Program-made: the position numbers and the translations under genes
The notes under the pieces: generated by a model
Told to the model about the DNA's origin: nothing
Database searches by the model: none
What the model saw: the letters and a program-made list of their open reading frames with translations, nothing else
Shown: positions 33,019-41,172 of the stretch, in pieces
How positions within the stretch are numbered: position 1 is the stretch's first letter
How the letters are laid out: every line of letters begins with the position of its first letter
Assembly (NCBI RefSeq): GCF_030403745.1
Contig: NZ_JAQMWP010000007.1
Coordinates: forward strand, 248,001 to 312,000
Source of the DNA: Streptomyces sp. S.PB5
GTDB taxonomy: Bacteria; Actinomycetota; Actinomycetes; Streptomycetales; Streptomycetaceae
Reading direction: 5' to 3'
Length of the DNA stretch: 64,000 bases

Positions 33019-34334
33019 TCGGAGACCCCGAAGCCCTGCTTCTTGAGGTCGGCGACGGTGTCGTCCTGCATCTTGTCCAGGGCGGCGCCGAAGTCCGACT
33101 TGCTCTTCGCGGCGGCCCCGAACGCGTCCTTGAAGGAGGTGTAGGCGACGTTCACGTTCGGGCCCCAGGCGGAGGGAGCCGTGGTCTTCGCGATCTCCGC
33201 GGCCTTGGTGTAGAAGTCGGCCTGGTTCGAGAAGTACTCCGGCGACTGGGCGAAGGCGCCGGACGTCTGGGCGTTGGTGGCGGCCGGGTAGATGCCGCTC
33301 TCCTTCGCGAGGGCCGTCAGGGCGGCGTCGTCGGTGTTCAGCCAGGCGGCGAACTTGGCGGCGGCCTCCTGGTGCTCGGAGTCCGTGGTGACGGCGGTGG
33401 AGGAGCCGCCCCAGCTGCCGGTCCTGTTCTCGCCCGCGGTCCACTGGGGGAGCGGAGCCATGGCCCACTTGCCCTTGGTGTCGGGTGCGGCGGTGGTCAG
33501 CGTGCCCGGCGCCCACACGGCGGAGACCCAGGCGATCTGCTTGCCGGTGTTCAGCGCCTTGTTCCAGGCCGGGGTGTACATCGGCTGGTTGTCGACGGCG
33601 CCCTCCTTGACGAGGCCGCCCCAGAAGTCGGCGACCTTCTTGGTGGCCGCGTCGTCGATGCCGACCTTCCACTTGTCGCCCTCGGTGGTCCACCACTTCG
33701 CGCCGGCCTGCTGGGCCAGGCCCGCGAAGAGGCCGGAGTCGTTGGCGGAGAAGGTCGTCAGGTCCGTGCCGGGGGACTTCTTCTTCAGCGCGCGGGCCGT
33801 CTCGGCGAACTCGTCCCAGGTGGTGGGGACGGTCAGGCCGTACTTCTTGAAGAGGTCCTCGCGGTAGTAGAACATCATCGGGCCGATGTCCTGCGGCACC
33901 GCGTATACGGCGTCCGTGCCGAGCGTGGTCTGCTGCCAGACGCCCTCGGCGAACCTGCTCTTCGCGTCGCCGACCCTGCCCGCGATGTCGGCGAGGGCGT
34001 CATTGCTGACCAGCGTCGGCAGCGCCTGGTACTCGGCCTGGACCAGGTCGGGCGCCTTGCCGGCCTTGTGCGCGGTGAGGATCTTGGTGATCAGCGTGTC
34101 GCCGGAGGCCTGCTTCTTCACCGTGACCGTGATCCGGTCCTTCTTGCCCTGGCCCTTGTTCCAGAGGTCGACGACCTTGTCCATGCCCGGCGTCCAGGTC
34201 CAGTACGTGAGCGAGACGGGACCGGAATCGGCCTCGCTGTCGCTGTCGGACGAGCCGCAGGCGGCGAGGGCGGTGGCGCCGAGGGCGACGGCGATAGTGG
34301 AAGCCACGAGGCGGCTGCGCTTCGTGATGGGCAT
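33015..34334 (-). CDS. Extracellular sugar-binding lipoprotein of the galacto-oligosaccharide importer
   Basis: 439 residues. The lipobox LAACGSSDS gives a lipid-anchored cysteine near residue 26, followed by an Asp/Ser-rich linker. The mature part is a family-1 extracellular solute-binding protein: SLTYWTWTPGMDKVVDLWNKG, ALPTLVSNDALADIAG, YAVPQDIGPMMFYYREDLF and NTDDAALTALAKESGIYPA. It should capture oligosaccharides released by the secreted galactanase. The gene leads the importer operon behind a promoter with a LacI-type site. Confidence 0.92.
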   Translation of the reverse strand: MPITKRSRLVASTIAVALGATALAACGSSDSDSEADSGPVSLTYWTWTPGMDKVVDLWNKGQGKKDRITVTVKKQASGDTLITKILTAHKAGKAPDLVQAEYQALPTLVSNDALADIAGRVGDAKSRFAEGVWQQTTLGTDAVYAVPQDIGPMMFYYREDLFKKYGLTVPTTWDEFAETARALKKKSPGTDLTTFSANDSGLFAGLAQQAGAKWWTTEGDKWKVGIDDAATKKVADFWGGLVKEGAVDNQPMYTPAWNKALNTGKQIAWVSAVWAPGTLTTAAPDTKGKWAMAPLPQWTAGENRTGSWGGSSTAVTTDSEHQEAAAKFAAWLNTDDAALTALAKESGIYPAATNAQTSGAFAQSPEYFSNQADFYTKAAEIAKTTAPSAWGPNVNVAYTSFKDAFGAAAKSKSDFGAALDKMQDDTVADLKKQGFGVSE

Positions 34335-34388
34335 GGATCTCTCCCCTGACCTGGGCCCCCGCCTGCTGCGGAAGGCCTGCCATGCGTC

Positions 34389-34402
34389 TGTGAGCGTTCA
34401 CA
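34389..34402 (-). promoter_or_regulatory. LacI-type operator ahead of the importer operon
   Basis: TGTGAGCGTTCACA is nearly a perfect palindrome of TGTGAACGTTCACA. It lies 55 bp ahead of the binding-protein start and, on the minus strand, overlaps the predicted -10 (TACTGT) and start site. A repressor bound here would block RNA polymerase. Its partner is at 34478-34491. Confidence 0.78.
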
Positions 34403-34423
34403 GTAGAGAAACATCACGGACAC

Positions 34424-34453
34424 TTGTCAATGGTTGTGGCTGTGCGGTTATGT
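34424..34453 (+). promoter_or_regulatory. Divergent promoter core with shared -35 region
   Basis: TTGTCA (34424-34429) and TTATGT (34448-34453) are 18 bases apart, giving a rightward promoter for the beta-galactosidase gene. The same bases read on the other strand give TTGACA as a -35 for the leftward importer operon, with TACTGT about 19 bases further on. The two promoters therefore lie back to back around one -35 element. Confidence 0.5.
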
Positions 34454-34477
34454 TGGGCTCGCACCGCTGATCGAGTG

Positions 34478-34491
34478 TGTGAACGTTCCCA
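34478..34491 (+). promoter_or_regulatory. LacI-type operator ahead of the beta-galactosidase gene
   Basis: TGTGAACGTTCCCA, one base off the palindrome TGTGAACGTTCACA, lies 26 bp ahead of the beta-galactosidase ATG and downstream of its predicted promoter, where bound repressor would block elongation. Its centre is 89 bp from the other operator, so looping between the two sites is possible. Confidence 0.78.
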
Positions 34492-34517
34492 AATGATCGA
34501 CTCAACGGGAGAAATCC

Positions 34518-36539
34518 ATGCCGGAAGCCACCCCCAGGGGCCTCACCAGGCTCGCCTTCGGCGGGGACTACAACCCCGAGCAGTGGCCGGAAAGCGTCTG
34601 GCACGAAGACGTCCGGCTGATGCGCGAGGCCGGCGTCACCATGGTGAGTGTCGGAATCTTCTCCTGGGCGCTCCTGGAGCCCGCACGCGGGGTCCACGAC
34701 TTCGGCTGGCTGGACCGTCTGCTCGATCTGCTCCACGACAACGGCATCCGCGTCGACCTCGGCACCCCCACCGTGGTGCCGCCGGTCTGGTTCTACCGGG
34801 CCCACCCCGAGGCCCTGCCGGTGACGGCGGAGGGCGTGCGCTACGAGTTCGGCTCCCGCGGCGCGATCTGCCACAGCAACGCCGACTACCGCGCGGCCGC
34901 CGCCGACATCACCACCAAGCTCGCCGAGCGCTACGCCGACCACCCGGCGCTCGCGATGTGGCACGTGCACAACGAGTACGGCGTCCCCGTCTCCGCCTGC
35001 TACTGCGACAGCTGCGCCGCCCACTTCCGCCGCTGGCTGGAGTCGGCGTACGAGACGGTCGAAGCCGTCAACGAGGCCTGGGGCACGGCCTTCTGGGGCC
35101 AGCGGTACGCGGACTTCGAGGACATCAACCCGCCGCGCCTGGCCCCGACGGTCGGCAACCCGGCCCAGGCGCTGGACTACAAGCGGTTCGCCGACGCCAC
35201 CATGCGCGAGAACTTCCGTATGGAGCGGGACATCCTGCACCGCCTCGCGCCCGGCGTTCCGGTGACGACCAACTTCATGACCGCCCTCAGTCAGTGCGAC
35301 TCCGTCGACTACTGGGCCTGGGGCCGTGAGGTCGACATCGTCACCAACGACCACTACCTGATCACCGACGGCCGCCGCACCCATGTGAACCTCGCGATGG
35401 CCGCCGACCTCACCCGCTCGGTCGCCGGGGGAGCGCCCTGGATCCTCCTGGAGCACTCCACCTCGGGCGTCAACTGGCAGGCCCGCAACCCCGCCAAGGC
35501 CCCCGGGCAGATGGCGCGGAACTCCCTCTCCCATGTGGCGCGCGGCTCGGAGGGCGCCATGTTCTTCCAGTGGCGGCAGTCCCGGCGCGGTGCCGAGAAG
35601 TTCCACTCGGCGATGGTCCCGCACGGCGGCACGGACACGCGGGTGTGGCACGAGGTCGTCGAACTGGGCGCGTCGCTCGACTCGTTGAGCGCCCTGCGCG
35701 GCACCCGCACCGAGGCCGACGTGGCCGTCCTGTGGGACTGGCACTCCTGGTGGGCGCAGAACCTCGCCTGGCGCCCCAGCGAGGACCACGACCCGCGCGA
35801 GCGCGCCGACGCCTTCTACGAGGCGCTGTACGACCGGCACCTCACGGTCGACTTCGCCCACCCCGAAAGCGACTTGTCGAGGTATCCCCTTGTCGTCGTG
35901 CCCGCGCTGTACCTGATGACCGAGAAGGCCGGGAACAACCTCGAGCAGTACGTGGAGAACGGCGGCACTCTCGTCGTCTCCTTCTTCTCCGGGATCGTCG
36001 ACGAGCACGACGCCGTGCACGAGGGCGCCTGTCCGGGCGCGCTGCGGGACGTGCTCGGCCTGACCGTCGAGGAGTTCTCCCCGCTGCTCCAGGGCGAGAG
36101 CGTGCGCATCACCGGCCCCGACGGCTCCGAGCTCAGCGGTGACGTGTGGACCGAGTTCGTCGTCCCGCGCGGCGCCGAGACCGTCTGGACCTACGCCGAC
36201 GGGCTGACCGCGGGGCAGCCGGCGGTCACCCGGCACCGCCTCGGCGAGGGCACCGCCTGGTACGTCTCCACCCGGCTCGGCGCCGAGGGCCTCGACGCGC
36301 TGCTCGGCTGGGCGATCGAGGACGCGCAGGTCGCTGCGCGTGTCGACCTGCCGCGCGACGTGGAGGTGGTGCGCCGCGCCGGCGAGTCGGGCACGTACCT
36401 CTTCGCCGTCAACCACACCGCGTCCGACGCGAAGGTCCCGCTGGAGGCCGCGGGCACCGAGCTGCTGACCGGCGAACGCGCCGCGGGCCGCCTGGAGGTC
36501 CCGGCGGGTGCCGTCAGGGTCGTACGACTCGACGGCTGA
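34518..36539 (+). CDS. ganA: GH42 beta-galactosidase
   Basis: 673 residues, standard for family 42. The barrel starts FGGDYNPEQWPESVWHEDV. The acid/base Glu is E153 in WHVHNEYG and the nucleophile is E312 in WILLEHSTS. Cysteines in AICHSN and CYCDSC correspond to the family's structural zinc site. The trimerisation domain and the small C-terminal domain follow. There is no signal peptide, so it acts in the cytoplasm on imported galacto-oligosaccharides, releasing galactose. GGGAGAAA precedes the ATG. It is divergent from the importer and is followed by a terminator-like hairpin and the galactanase gene. Confidence 0.95.
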   Translation: MPEATPRGLTRLAFGGDYNPEQWPESVWHEDVRLMREAGVTMVSVGIFSWALLEPARGVHDFGWLDRLLDLLHDNGIRVDLGTPTVVPPVWFYRAHPEALPVTAEGVRYEFGSRGAICHSNADYRAAAADITTKLAERYADHPALAMWHVHNEYGVPVSACYCDSCAAHFRRWLESAYETVEAVNEAWGTAFWGQRYADFEDINPPRLAPTVGNPAQALDYKRFADATMRENFRMERDILHRLAPGVPVTTNFMTALSQCDSVDYWAWGREVDIVTNDHYLITDGRRTHVNLAMAADLTRSVAGGAPWILLEHSTSGVNWQARNPAKAPGQMARNSLSHVARGSEGAMFFQWRQSRRGAEKFHSAMVPHGGTDTRVWHEVVELGASLDSLSALRGTRTEADVAVLWDWHSWWAQNLAWRPSEDHDPRERADAFYEALYDRHLTVDFAHPESDLSRYPLVVVPALYLMTEKAGNNLEQYVENGGTLVVSFFSGIVDEHDAVHEGACPGALRDVLGLTVEEFSPLLQGESVRITGPDGSELSGDVWTEFVVPRGAETVWTYADGLTAGQPAVTRHRLGEGTAWYVSTRLGAEGLDALLGWAIEDAQVAARVDLPRDVEVVRRAGESGTYLFAVNHTASDAKVPLEAAGTELLTGERAAGRLEVPAGAVRVVRLDG

Positions 36540-36638
36540 ACCGGCGGGCCGGACAAAGGCCTGCGCAGGGGCCGTTCGGGTCGCCGGATCCGGACGGCCG
36601 ACCGGTGGGGCCGCCTCGGACGACCCGCCGCAACGACT

Positions 36639-36678
36639 CCCCTCCGCCCGTGCGAGCCGCGAGCCGCGGGCGGAGGGG
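36639..36678 (+). terminator. Hairpin between beta-galactosidase and galactanase genes
   Basis: CCCCTCCGCCCG at 36639-36650 pairs perfectly with CGGGCGGAGGGG at 36667-36678 around a 16-base loop. It lies 99 bp after the GH42 stop and 64 bp before the GH53 start. It may lower read-through so that the secreted galactanase is made at a different level. No promoter was recognised in the 64 bp that follow. Confidence 0.65.
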
Positions 36679-36742
36679 CCTCCTTCGCCGTCACCGGCGA
36701 GGGCACCCCCGACCCCATTTGTCGAAGGGACGACGGACGACG

Positions 36743-38302
36743 ATGTTCCATCCCAGACGCACCCTGCGAGCCCTGCTCCTCCCGCTCACCGCGGGGCTCG
36801 CCCTCACCGCCCTGCCCGCGCAGACCGCCCGGGCGGCGAGCACACTGACCAACGGCGGCTTCGAGTCCGACGGCGCGGGCGTGGCCGCCCCCGCCGGCTG
36901 GTCCGAGTACGGCACGACCGCCGCCTCGTACACCGAGTCCGGTGGCCACGGCGGCAGTTACCGCCTCAGCCACTACGCGTCCTCCGCCTACAAGGTGGAG
37001 ACGTACCAGTACCTGTCCGGGCTGACCAACGGCAACTACAAGCTCACCGCCTGGGTCCGTTCCGGCGGCGGCCAGAACTCCGCCTACATAGCCCTGAAGA
37101 ACTGCGGCGGCACCGAGCAGCGCACCGGCATCCCGGTCTCCGCGAGCGGGTGGGTCCGTATCGTCGTACCGGTCAGCGTCACCAACAACCAGTGCACGAT
37201 CAGCATCAACAGCGATGCGAACGCGGGCAACTGGATCAACGTCGACGACCTGACCTTCGCCTCCGGCACCGGCGGTACGGTCATCAAGGGCTCCGACGTC
37301 TCGTCGCTCGCCAAGAGCGAGGCCAAGGGCGGTGTCTACAAGACCGGTTCCGGCACGACCGGTGACGCGCTCGCGATCCTGAAGTCCGCGGGGCAGAACT
37401 ACGCGCGTGTGAAGGTCTGGGTCAACGCGGCCGACGGCTACAACGGCAAGACCCAGGTCCTGGCGCTGGCCAAGCGCATCAAGGCGCAGGGCATGAAGCT
37501 GCTGGTCGACTTCCACTACTCCGACACCTGGGCCGACCCGGGTGCGCAGAGCGTGCCGTCCGCGTGGTCGGGCCACAGCTACAGCCAGTTGAAGACGGAC
37601 GTCTACAACCACACCTACGACGTCCTCAACGCCCTCAAGGCGCAGGGCACCACGGCCGACATGGTCCAGGTGGGCAACGAGATCAACGGCGGCATGCTGT
37701 GGCCGGCGGGCTCGACCGACAACTGGCCGCAGCTCGCCGGTCTGCTCAACTCCGGATACGACGCGGTCAAGGCGGTCAGCTCCTCCACCCGGGTCGCGCT
37801 GCACCTCGCCAAGGGCGGCGATCTGACCGGCACCCGCTGGTGGTTCGACAACGCGGTGGCAGGCGGCGTGAAGTTCGACGTCATCGGCCTGTCCTACTAC
37901 GGCTACTGGCACGGTTCGCTCGCCGACTTCCAGACGACCCTGGACGACGCGGCCGCCCGCTACGGCAAGCCGGTGTTCGTCGCCGAGACGGCGTACCCCT
38001 TCCGTCTCGACAGCGACGACTCGTTCGAGAACATCATCGACCTCACCAGCGAACTGGTCTCCGGCTATCCCGCCACCACGGCCGGTCAGACCCGGTGGAT
38101 GAACGACATCGCGAGCATCGTGGAGGCCGTGCCGAACGGCCGTGGTCTCGGCGTCTTCTACTGGGAGTCGACCTGGACCGCGGTCACCGGCAACGGCTGG
38201 GACCCGGCCGACGCCTCCTCCGGCAACGGCTGGGAGAACCAGGCCCTGTTCGGCTACGACGACAGGGCGCTGCCGGCGACGGCGTGGTTCAGCCACCGGT
38301 AG
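36743..38302 (+). CDS. ganB: Secreted GH53 endo-beta-1,4-galactanase with N-terminal carbohydrate-binding module
   Basis: 519 residues. A signal peptide (LLLPLTAGLALTALPAQTARA) is followed by a CBM of about 140 residues (LTNGGFESDG, YLSGLTNGNYKLTAWVRSGG, NWINVDDLTFA), resembling galactan-binding CBM61-type modules. The GH53 domain begins near residue 180 (IKGSDVSSLAKSEAKGG). Catalytic glutamates are E313 in VQVGNEINGG and E415 in FVAETAYPF. It cuts beta-1,4-galactan side chains of pectin outside the cell. GAAGGGA lies upstream at long spacing. The product fits the adjacent importer and beta-galactosidase. Confidence 0.94.
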   Translation: MFHPRRTLRALLLPLTAGLALTALPAQTARAASTLTNGGFESDGAGVAAPAGWSEYGTTAASYTESGGHGGSYRLSHYASSAYKVETYQYLSGLTNGNYKLTAWVRSGGGQNSAYIALKNCGGTEQRTGIPVSASGWVRIVVPVSVTNNQCTISINSDANAGNWINVDDLTFASGTGGTVIKGSDVSSLAKSEAKGGVYKTGSGTTGDALAILKSAGQNYARVKVWVNAADGYNGKTQVLALAKRIKAQGMKLLVDFHYSDTWADPGAQSVPSAWSGHSYSQLKTDVYNHTYDVLNALKAQGTTADMVQVGNEINGGMLWPAGSTDNWPQLAGLLNSGYDAVKAVSSSTRVALHLAKGGDLTGTRWWFDNAVAGGVKFDVIGLSYYGYWHGSLADFQTTLDDAAARYGKPVFVAETAYPFRLDSDDSFENIIDLTSELVSGYPATTAGQTRWMNDIASIVEAVPNGRGLGVFYWESTWTAVTGNGWDPADASSGNGWENQALFGYDDRALPATAWFSHR

Positions 38303-38318
38303 TCCCGTCCGGGGAGAG

Positions 38319-38348
38319 GGGCCCGGCCGCGATCGTGCGGCCGGGCCC
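38319..38348 (+). terminator. Terminator after the galactanase gene
   Basis: GGGCCCGGCCGC (38319-38330) pairs perfectly with GCGGCCGGGCCC (38337-38348) around GATCGT. It starts 17 bp after the stop codon and ends the galactan locus. Confidence 0.88.
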
Positions 38349-38507
38349 TGTGCGGCCGGTCATGTGGGATCGCCTGCAGAAGCACACGGGCGTTCCCCGC
38401 AGGTCCGTTCGGTGTCGGACAAGCCATGCGAAGTCCGTACACGCCGGCCTCAACTGCGGGACAGTGGGAACACGCGGTACGAGGAGGCCGACCGGAGGGG
38501 GACGACA

Positions 38508-38798
38508 ATGCTGAGGACTCCCGTCAGCGAGCGACGGCTGGACATCCTGGAGTGGCTGAAGGATCCGGTCGCGCACTTCCCGTCGCCCCGTCGCGGCGAT
38601 CTGACCGAGGACGGCGTCACCGCGGGCGCGGTGGCCGCCAAGCTGGGGGTGCGCCGCCAGGTCGCCGACACCCACCTCGAACTCCTCGCGGACATCGGCC
38701 TGTTGCGTACCAAGCGGATGCGGCGGCGCACCTACTACCGGCGCGACGAGGTACGGATAGCGGAGGTGGCGCGCATGTTCGAGAAGGGCTGGCAGTAA
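38508..38798 (+). CDS. Small ArsR-like winged-helix protein
   Basis: 96 residues. RRLDILEWLKDPVAHFPSP, then VTAGAVAAKLGVRRQVADTHLELLADIGLLR and TYYRRDEVRIAEVARMF form a winged helix of the ArsR/GntR-like size class common in Streptomyces. There are no ArsR metal-binding cysteines, so it is not a metal sensor of the classic kind. GGAGGGGG precedes the ATG. It lies 62 bp ahead of the SMP-30-like gene on the same strand and could be co-transcribed; no target is known. Confidence 0.8.
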   Translation: MLRTPVSERRLDILEWLKDPVAHFPSPRRGDLTEDGVTAGAVAAKLGVRRQVADTHLELLADIGLLRTKRMRRRTYYRRDEVRIAEVARMFEKGWQ

Positions 38799-38860
38799 AA
38801 AGGGCTGGTGGTAAGGGGGGTTCGGTCGATGGCGGACCCTCAGGCGATGTGAAAGGGCGG

Positions 38861-39847
38861 ATGTCCGTGGAGCGTGCACAGGTGGCCGAGCGTGCCCAGG
38901 CGCTGGTCCCGCGCTGTTACGTCGCGATCGGCGGGCGGGGTCCCGAGGACGTCGTCGCCGACAGCCGGGGCCGGGTGCTCACCGGCGTGGAGGACGGCCG
39001 CATCCTCCGCCTCGACGGACTGGCCGACCCCGCGACGGCCCGCGTAGAGGTGCTCGCCGAGACCGGCGGCCGCCCGCTCGGCCTCGAACTCCTCGCGGAC
39101 GACACCCTGTTGGTCTGCGACGCCGAACTCGGCCTGCTGCGCGTCGACGTGACCAACGGCGTCGTGCGCATCCTCGCCGACTCGGTGGCGGGGGAGCGGC
39201 TGCGGTTCTGCAGCAACGCGGTCGCCCTCGCCGACGGCAGCGTGTACTTCACCGTCTCCAGCCGCCGCTACCCCCTCGACCAGTGGATCGGGGACATCGT
39301 CGAACACGCCGGCACAGGCCGCCTGTTGCGCCTCGCTCCCGGCAGCGAGACCCCCGAAGTCGTCCTCGACGGGCTCCAGTTCGCCAACGGCCTGGCCCCG
39401 AGCGCCGACGAGTCCTTCCTGGTCGTCGCGGAGACCGGCGCGTACCGCCTCACCCGCCACTGGCTCACCGGCCCGAAGGCGGGCCGCAGCGAACCCTTCG
39501 TCGAGAACCTCCCCGGCATGCCCGACAACATCTGGCGCGCCCGGCCCGACGGACCGGTCTGGGTGTCCCTGGCCGGCCCTCGTGTCCCCCCGCTGGACCT
39601 CCTGCACCGCGCAAACCCCGCCGTCCGCCGTGCCGCCGCCCGCGCTGCCCTGCGCGCCCCCTTCCGTCCCACCGGCACGATCGGCGTCCTGGCCGTCGAC
39701 GACCACGGCGAGACCGTCCACCACCTCACCCGCCGCCACTCCGGCTTCAAAATGGTCACCAGCGTCTGCGAGGCCGCCGGTCATCTGGTCCTGGGGAGCC
39801 TGTGGGAGCGGGGCGTGGCCCTGTGCGAGCCGCCCGCCCCCAAGTGA
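38861..39847 (+). CDS. SMP-30/gluconolactonase / strictosidine-synthase-like beta-propeller protein
   Basis: 328 residues. Repeated beta-propeller blades are seen: GPEDVVADSRGRVLTGVEDGRILRL, RPLGLELLADDTLLVCDAELGLLRVD and QFANGLAPSADESFLVVAETGAYRL, with the calcium-site style NGLA and MPDN (GMPDNIWRA). Members hydrolyse lactones or act on small substrates; the reaction is unknown here. The ATG at 38861 has GAAAGGG close upstream. It lies ahead of the crcB genes but with a 59 bp gap, so a link to fluoride is not implied. Confidence 0.85.
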   Translation: MSVERAQVAERAQALVPRCYVAIGGRGPEDVVADSRGRVLTGVEDGRILRLDGLADPATARVEVLAETGGRPLGLELLADDTLLVCDAELGLLRVDVTNGVVRILADSVAGERLRFCSNAVALADGSVYFTVSSRRYPLDQWIGDIVEHAGTGRLLRLAPGSETPEVVLDGLQFANGLAPSADESFLVVAETGAYRLTRHWLTGPKAGRSEPFVENLPGMPDNIWRARPDGPVWVSLAGPRVPPLDLLHRANPAVRRAAARAALRAPFRPTGTIGVLAVDDHGETVHHLTRRHSGFKMVTSVCEAAGHLVLGSLWERGVALCEPPAPK

Positions 39848-39906
39848 CCCCGGCGTTACCCTGTTGACGGCCGCGATCAGGCCGTTCAGGCAGGAGACGT
39901 ACGACC

Positions 39907-40362
39907 ATGACAGCCCCGGAGACGGAGACCCTCCGCGTCCCCACCCCACGACCGCCGGTCCTGCGCGACCAGGGGTCCGTGGTCGCCGTGGTCGCGCTCG
40001 GCGGCGCGCTCGGGGCCACCGCCCGCTACGCGCTCTCCCTGTGGTGGCCCCTCCAGCCCGGCACCTTCCCCTGGGCGACCTTCTGGACCAACGTCGTGGG
40101 CTGTGCGGTCATAGGCGTGTTCATGGTGCTCATCACCGACGTATGGGCCGCCCACCGCCTGGTCCGCCCCTTCTTCGGCACCGGCGTCCTCGGCGGCTTC
40201 ACCACCTTCTCCACGTACGCCGTCGACATCCGCAGACTCGTCGACTCCGGCCACCCGGGCACGGGCCTGGCCTATCTCGCCGCGACCCTGCTCGCGGCCC
40301 TCACCGCGGTCTGGCTCGCCGCCACGGCGACCCGCCGCCTCCTGAAGCGGAGGCAGTCATGA
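39907..40362 (+). CDS. crcB: CrcB/Fluc fluoride channel, first copy
   Basis: 151 residues with four membrane helices after a ~20-residue hydrophilic head. LGGALGATARYALSL and FWTNVVGCAVIGVFMVL are typical, and GGFTTFSTYAVD carries the Phe/Thr/Ser segment at the helix break that lines the pore. Fluc channels export fluoride as antiparallel dimers. It overlaps the DUF190 gene by 4 bp, and a second copy follows, so the working unit may be a heterodimer. GGAGA precedes the ATG. No fluoride riboswitch was recognised upstream. Confidence 0.93.
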   Translation: MTAPETETLRVPTPRPPVLRDQGSVVAVVALGGALGATARYALSLWWPLQPGTFPWATFWTNVVGCAVIGVFMVLITDVWAAHRLVRPFFGTGVLGGFTTFSTYAVDIRRLVDSGHPGTGLAYLAATLLAALTAVWLAATATRRLLKRRQS

Positions 40363-40739
40363 CGAGGCTGACCGGCGACGCCCTGCGCGTGACCGTCTTC
40401 ATCGGCGAGAACGACACCTGGCGCCACAAGCCCCTCTACAGCGAGATCGTCCACCGCGCCCACACGGCGGGCCTCGCGGGCGCCAGCGTCTTCCGCGGCA
40501 TCGAGGGCTTCGGCGCCTCCTCCCTGATCCACACCTCACGGCTGCTGTCCCTCAGCGAGGACCTGCCGGTCGCGATCGTCATCGTCGACACCGAGGAGCG
40601 CGTACGGGCCTTCCTGCCACAGCTCGACGATCTCGTCAGCGAAGGGCTGGTGATCCTCGACGACTGCGAGGTCATCCGGTACGTGGGCCGGGACGAAAAG
40701 TCCGGCGAATCGGACACGAAGGGTAAGAGGTCGTTGTGA
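40359..40739 (+). CDS. DUF190 protein between two crcB genes
   Basis: 126 residues, DUF190 fold (ferredoxin-like, PII-related): RVTVFIGENDTWRHKPLYSEIV, GLAGASVFRGIEGFGASSLIH and LPVAIVIVDTEERVRAFLPQL. DUF190 genes are often found next to crcB in actinobacteria and are thought to have a regulatory or accessory role in fluoride export; no activity is established that I can name. The ATG overlaps the first crcB stop, and the end overlaps the second crcB by 4 bp. Confidence 0.92.
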   Translation: MTRLTGDALRVTVFIGENDTWRHKPLYSEIVHRAHTAGLAGASVFRGIEGFGASSLIHTSRLLSLSEDLPVAIVIVDTEERVRAFLPQLDDLVSEGLVILDDCEVIRYVGRDEKSGESDTKGKRSL

Positions 40740-41098
40740 ACTGGCTGCTGGTCGTCACGGGCGCCATGGTCGGTGCCCCGCTGCGCTATCTCACCGACCG
40801 CGCGATCCAGTCCCGCCACGACTCGGTCTTCCCCTGGGGCACCTTCGCCGTCAACGTCACGGGCTGTCTCGTCCTCGGCCTCCTGACCGGCGCCGCCGGT
40901 TCCCACCACCTCCAGCTGCTCCTCGGCACCGGTCTGTGCGGTGCCCTGACCACGTACTCGACCTTCTCGTACGAGACCCTGCGGCTGGCCGAGACGGGGG
41001 CGGGGCTGTACGCCCTCGCCAACGTCGGCGCGAGTCTCGTCGCCGGTCTGGGAGCGGCGTTCGCGGGTGTGGAACTGGCCCGCGCCGTCTGGGCGTAA
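40736..41098 (+). CDS. crcB: CrcB/Fluc fluoride channel, second copy
   Basis: 120 residues from GTG at 40736, overlapping the DUF190 stop. Four helices are present: LLVVTGAMVGAPLRYLTDRAI, FAVNVTGCLVLGLL, LCGALTTYSTFSYE at the pore break, and LVAGLGAAFAGVELA. It lacks the N-terminal head of the first copy. Two unequal copies in one translation unit suggest a heterodimeric exporter. Confidence 0.93.
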   Translation: MNWLLVVTGAMVGAPLRYLTDRAIQSRHDSVFPWGTFAVNVTGCLVLGLLTGAAGSHHLQLLLGTGLCGALTTYSTFSYETLRLAETGAGLYALANVGASLVAGLGAAFAGVELARAVWA

Positions 41099-41172
41099 GG
41101 CCTCGGGCACGTCTGCGTGTAGTAAGACTGTCCCCGCCCGACTCGCCCTCCCCGTGGGAAGAACTGGAACAC

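Noticed and set aside
39848..39906. Possible fluoride riboswitch ahead of crcB
   Set aside because: Only 59 bp are available and the conserved pseudoknot elements of the crcB motif were not found.
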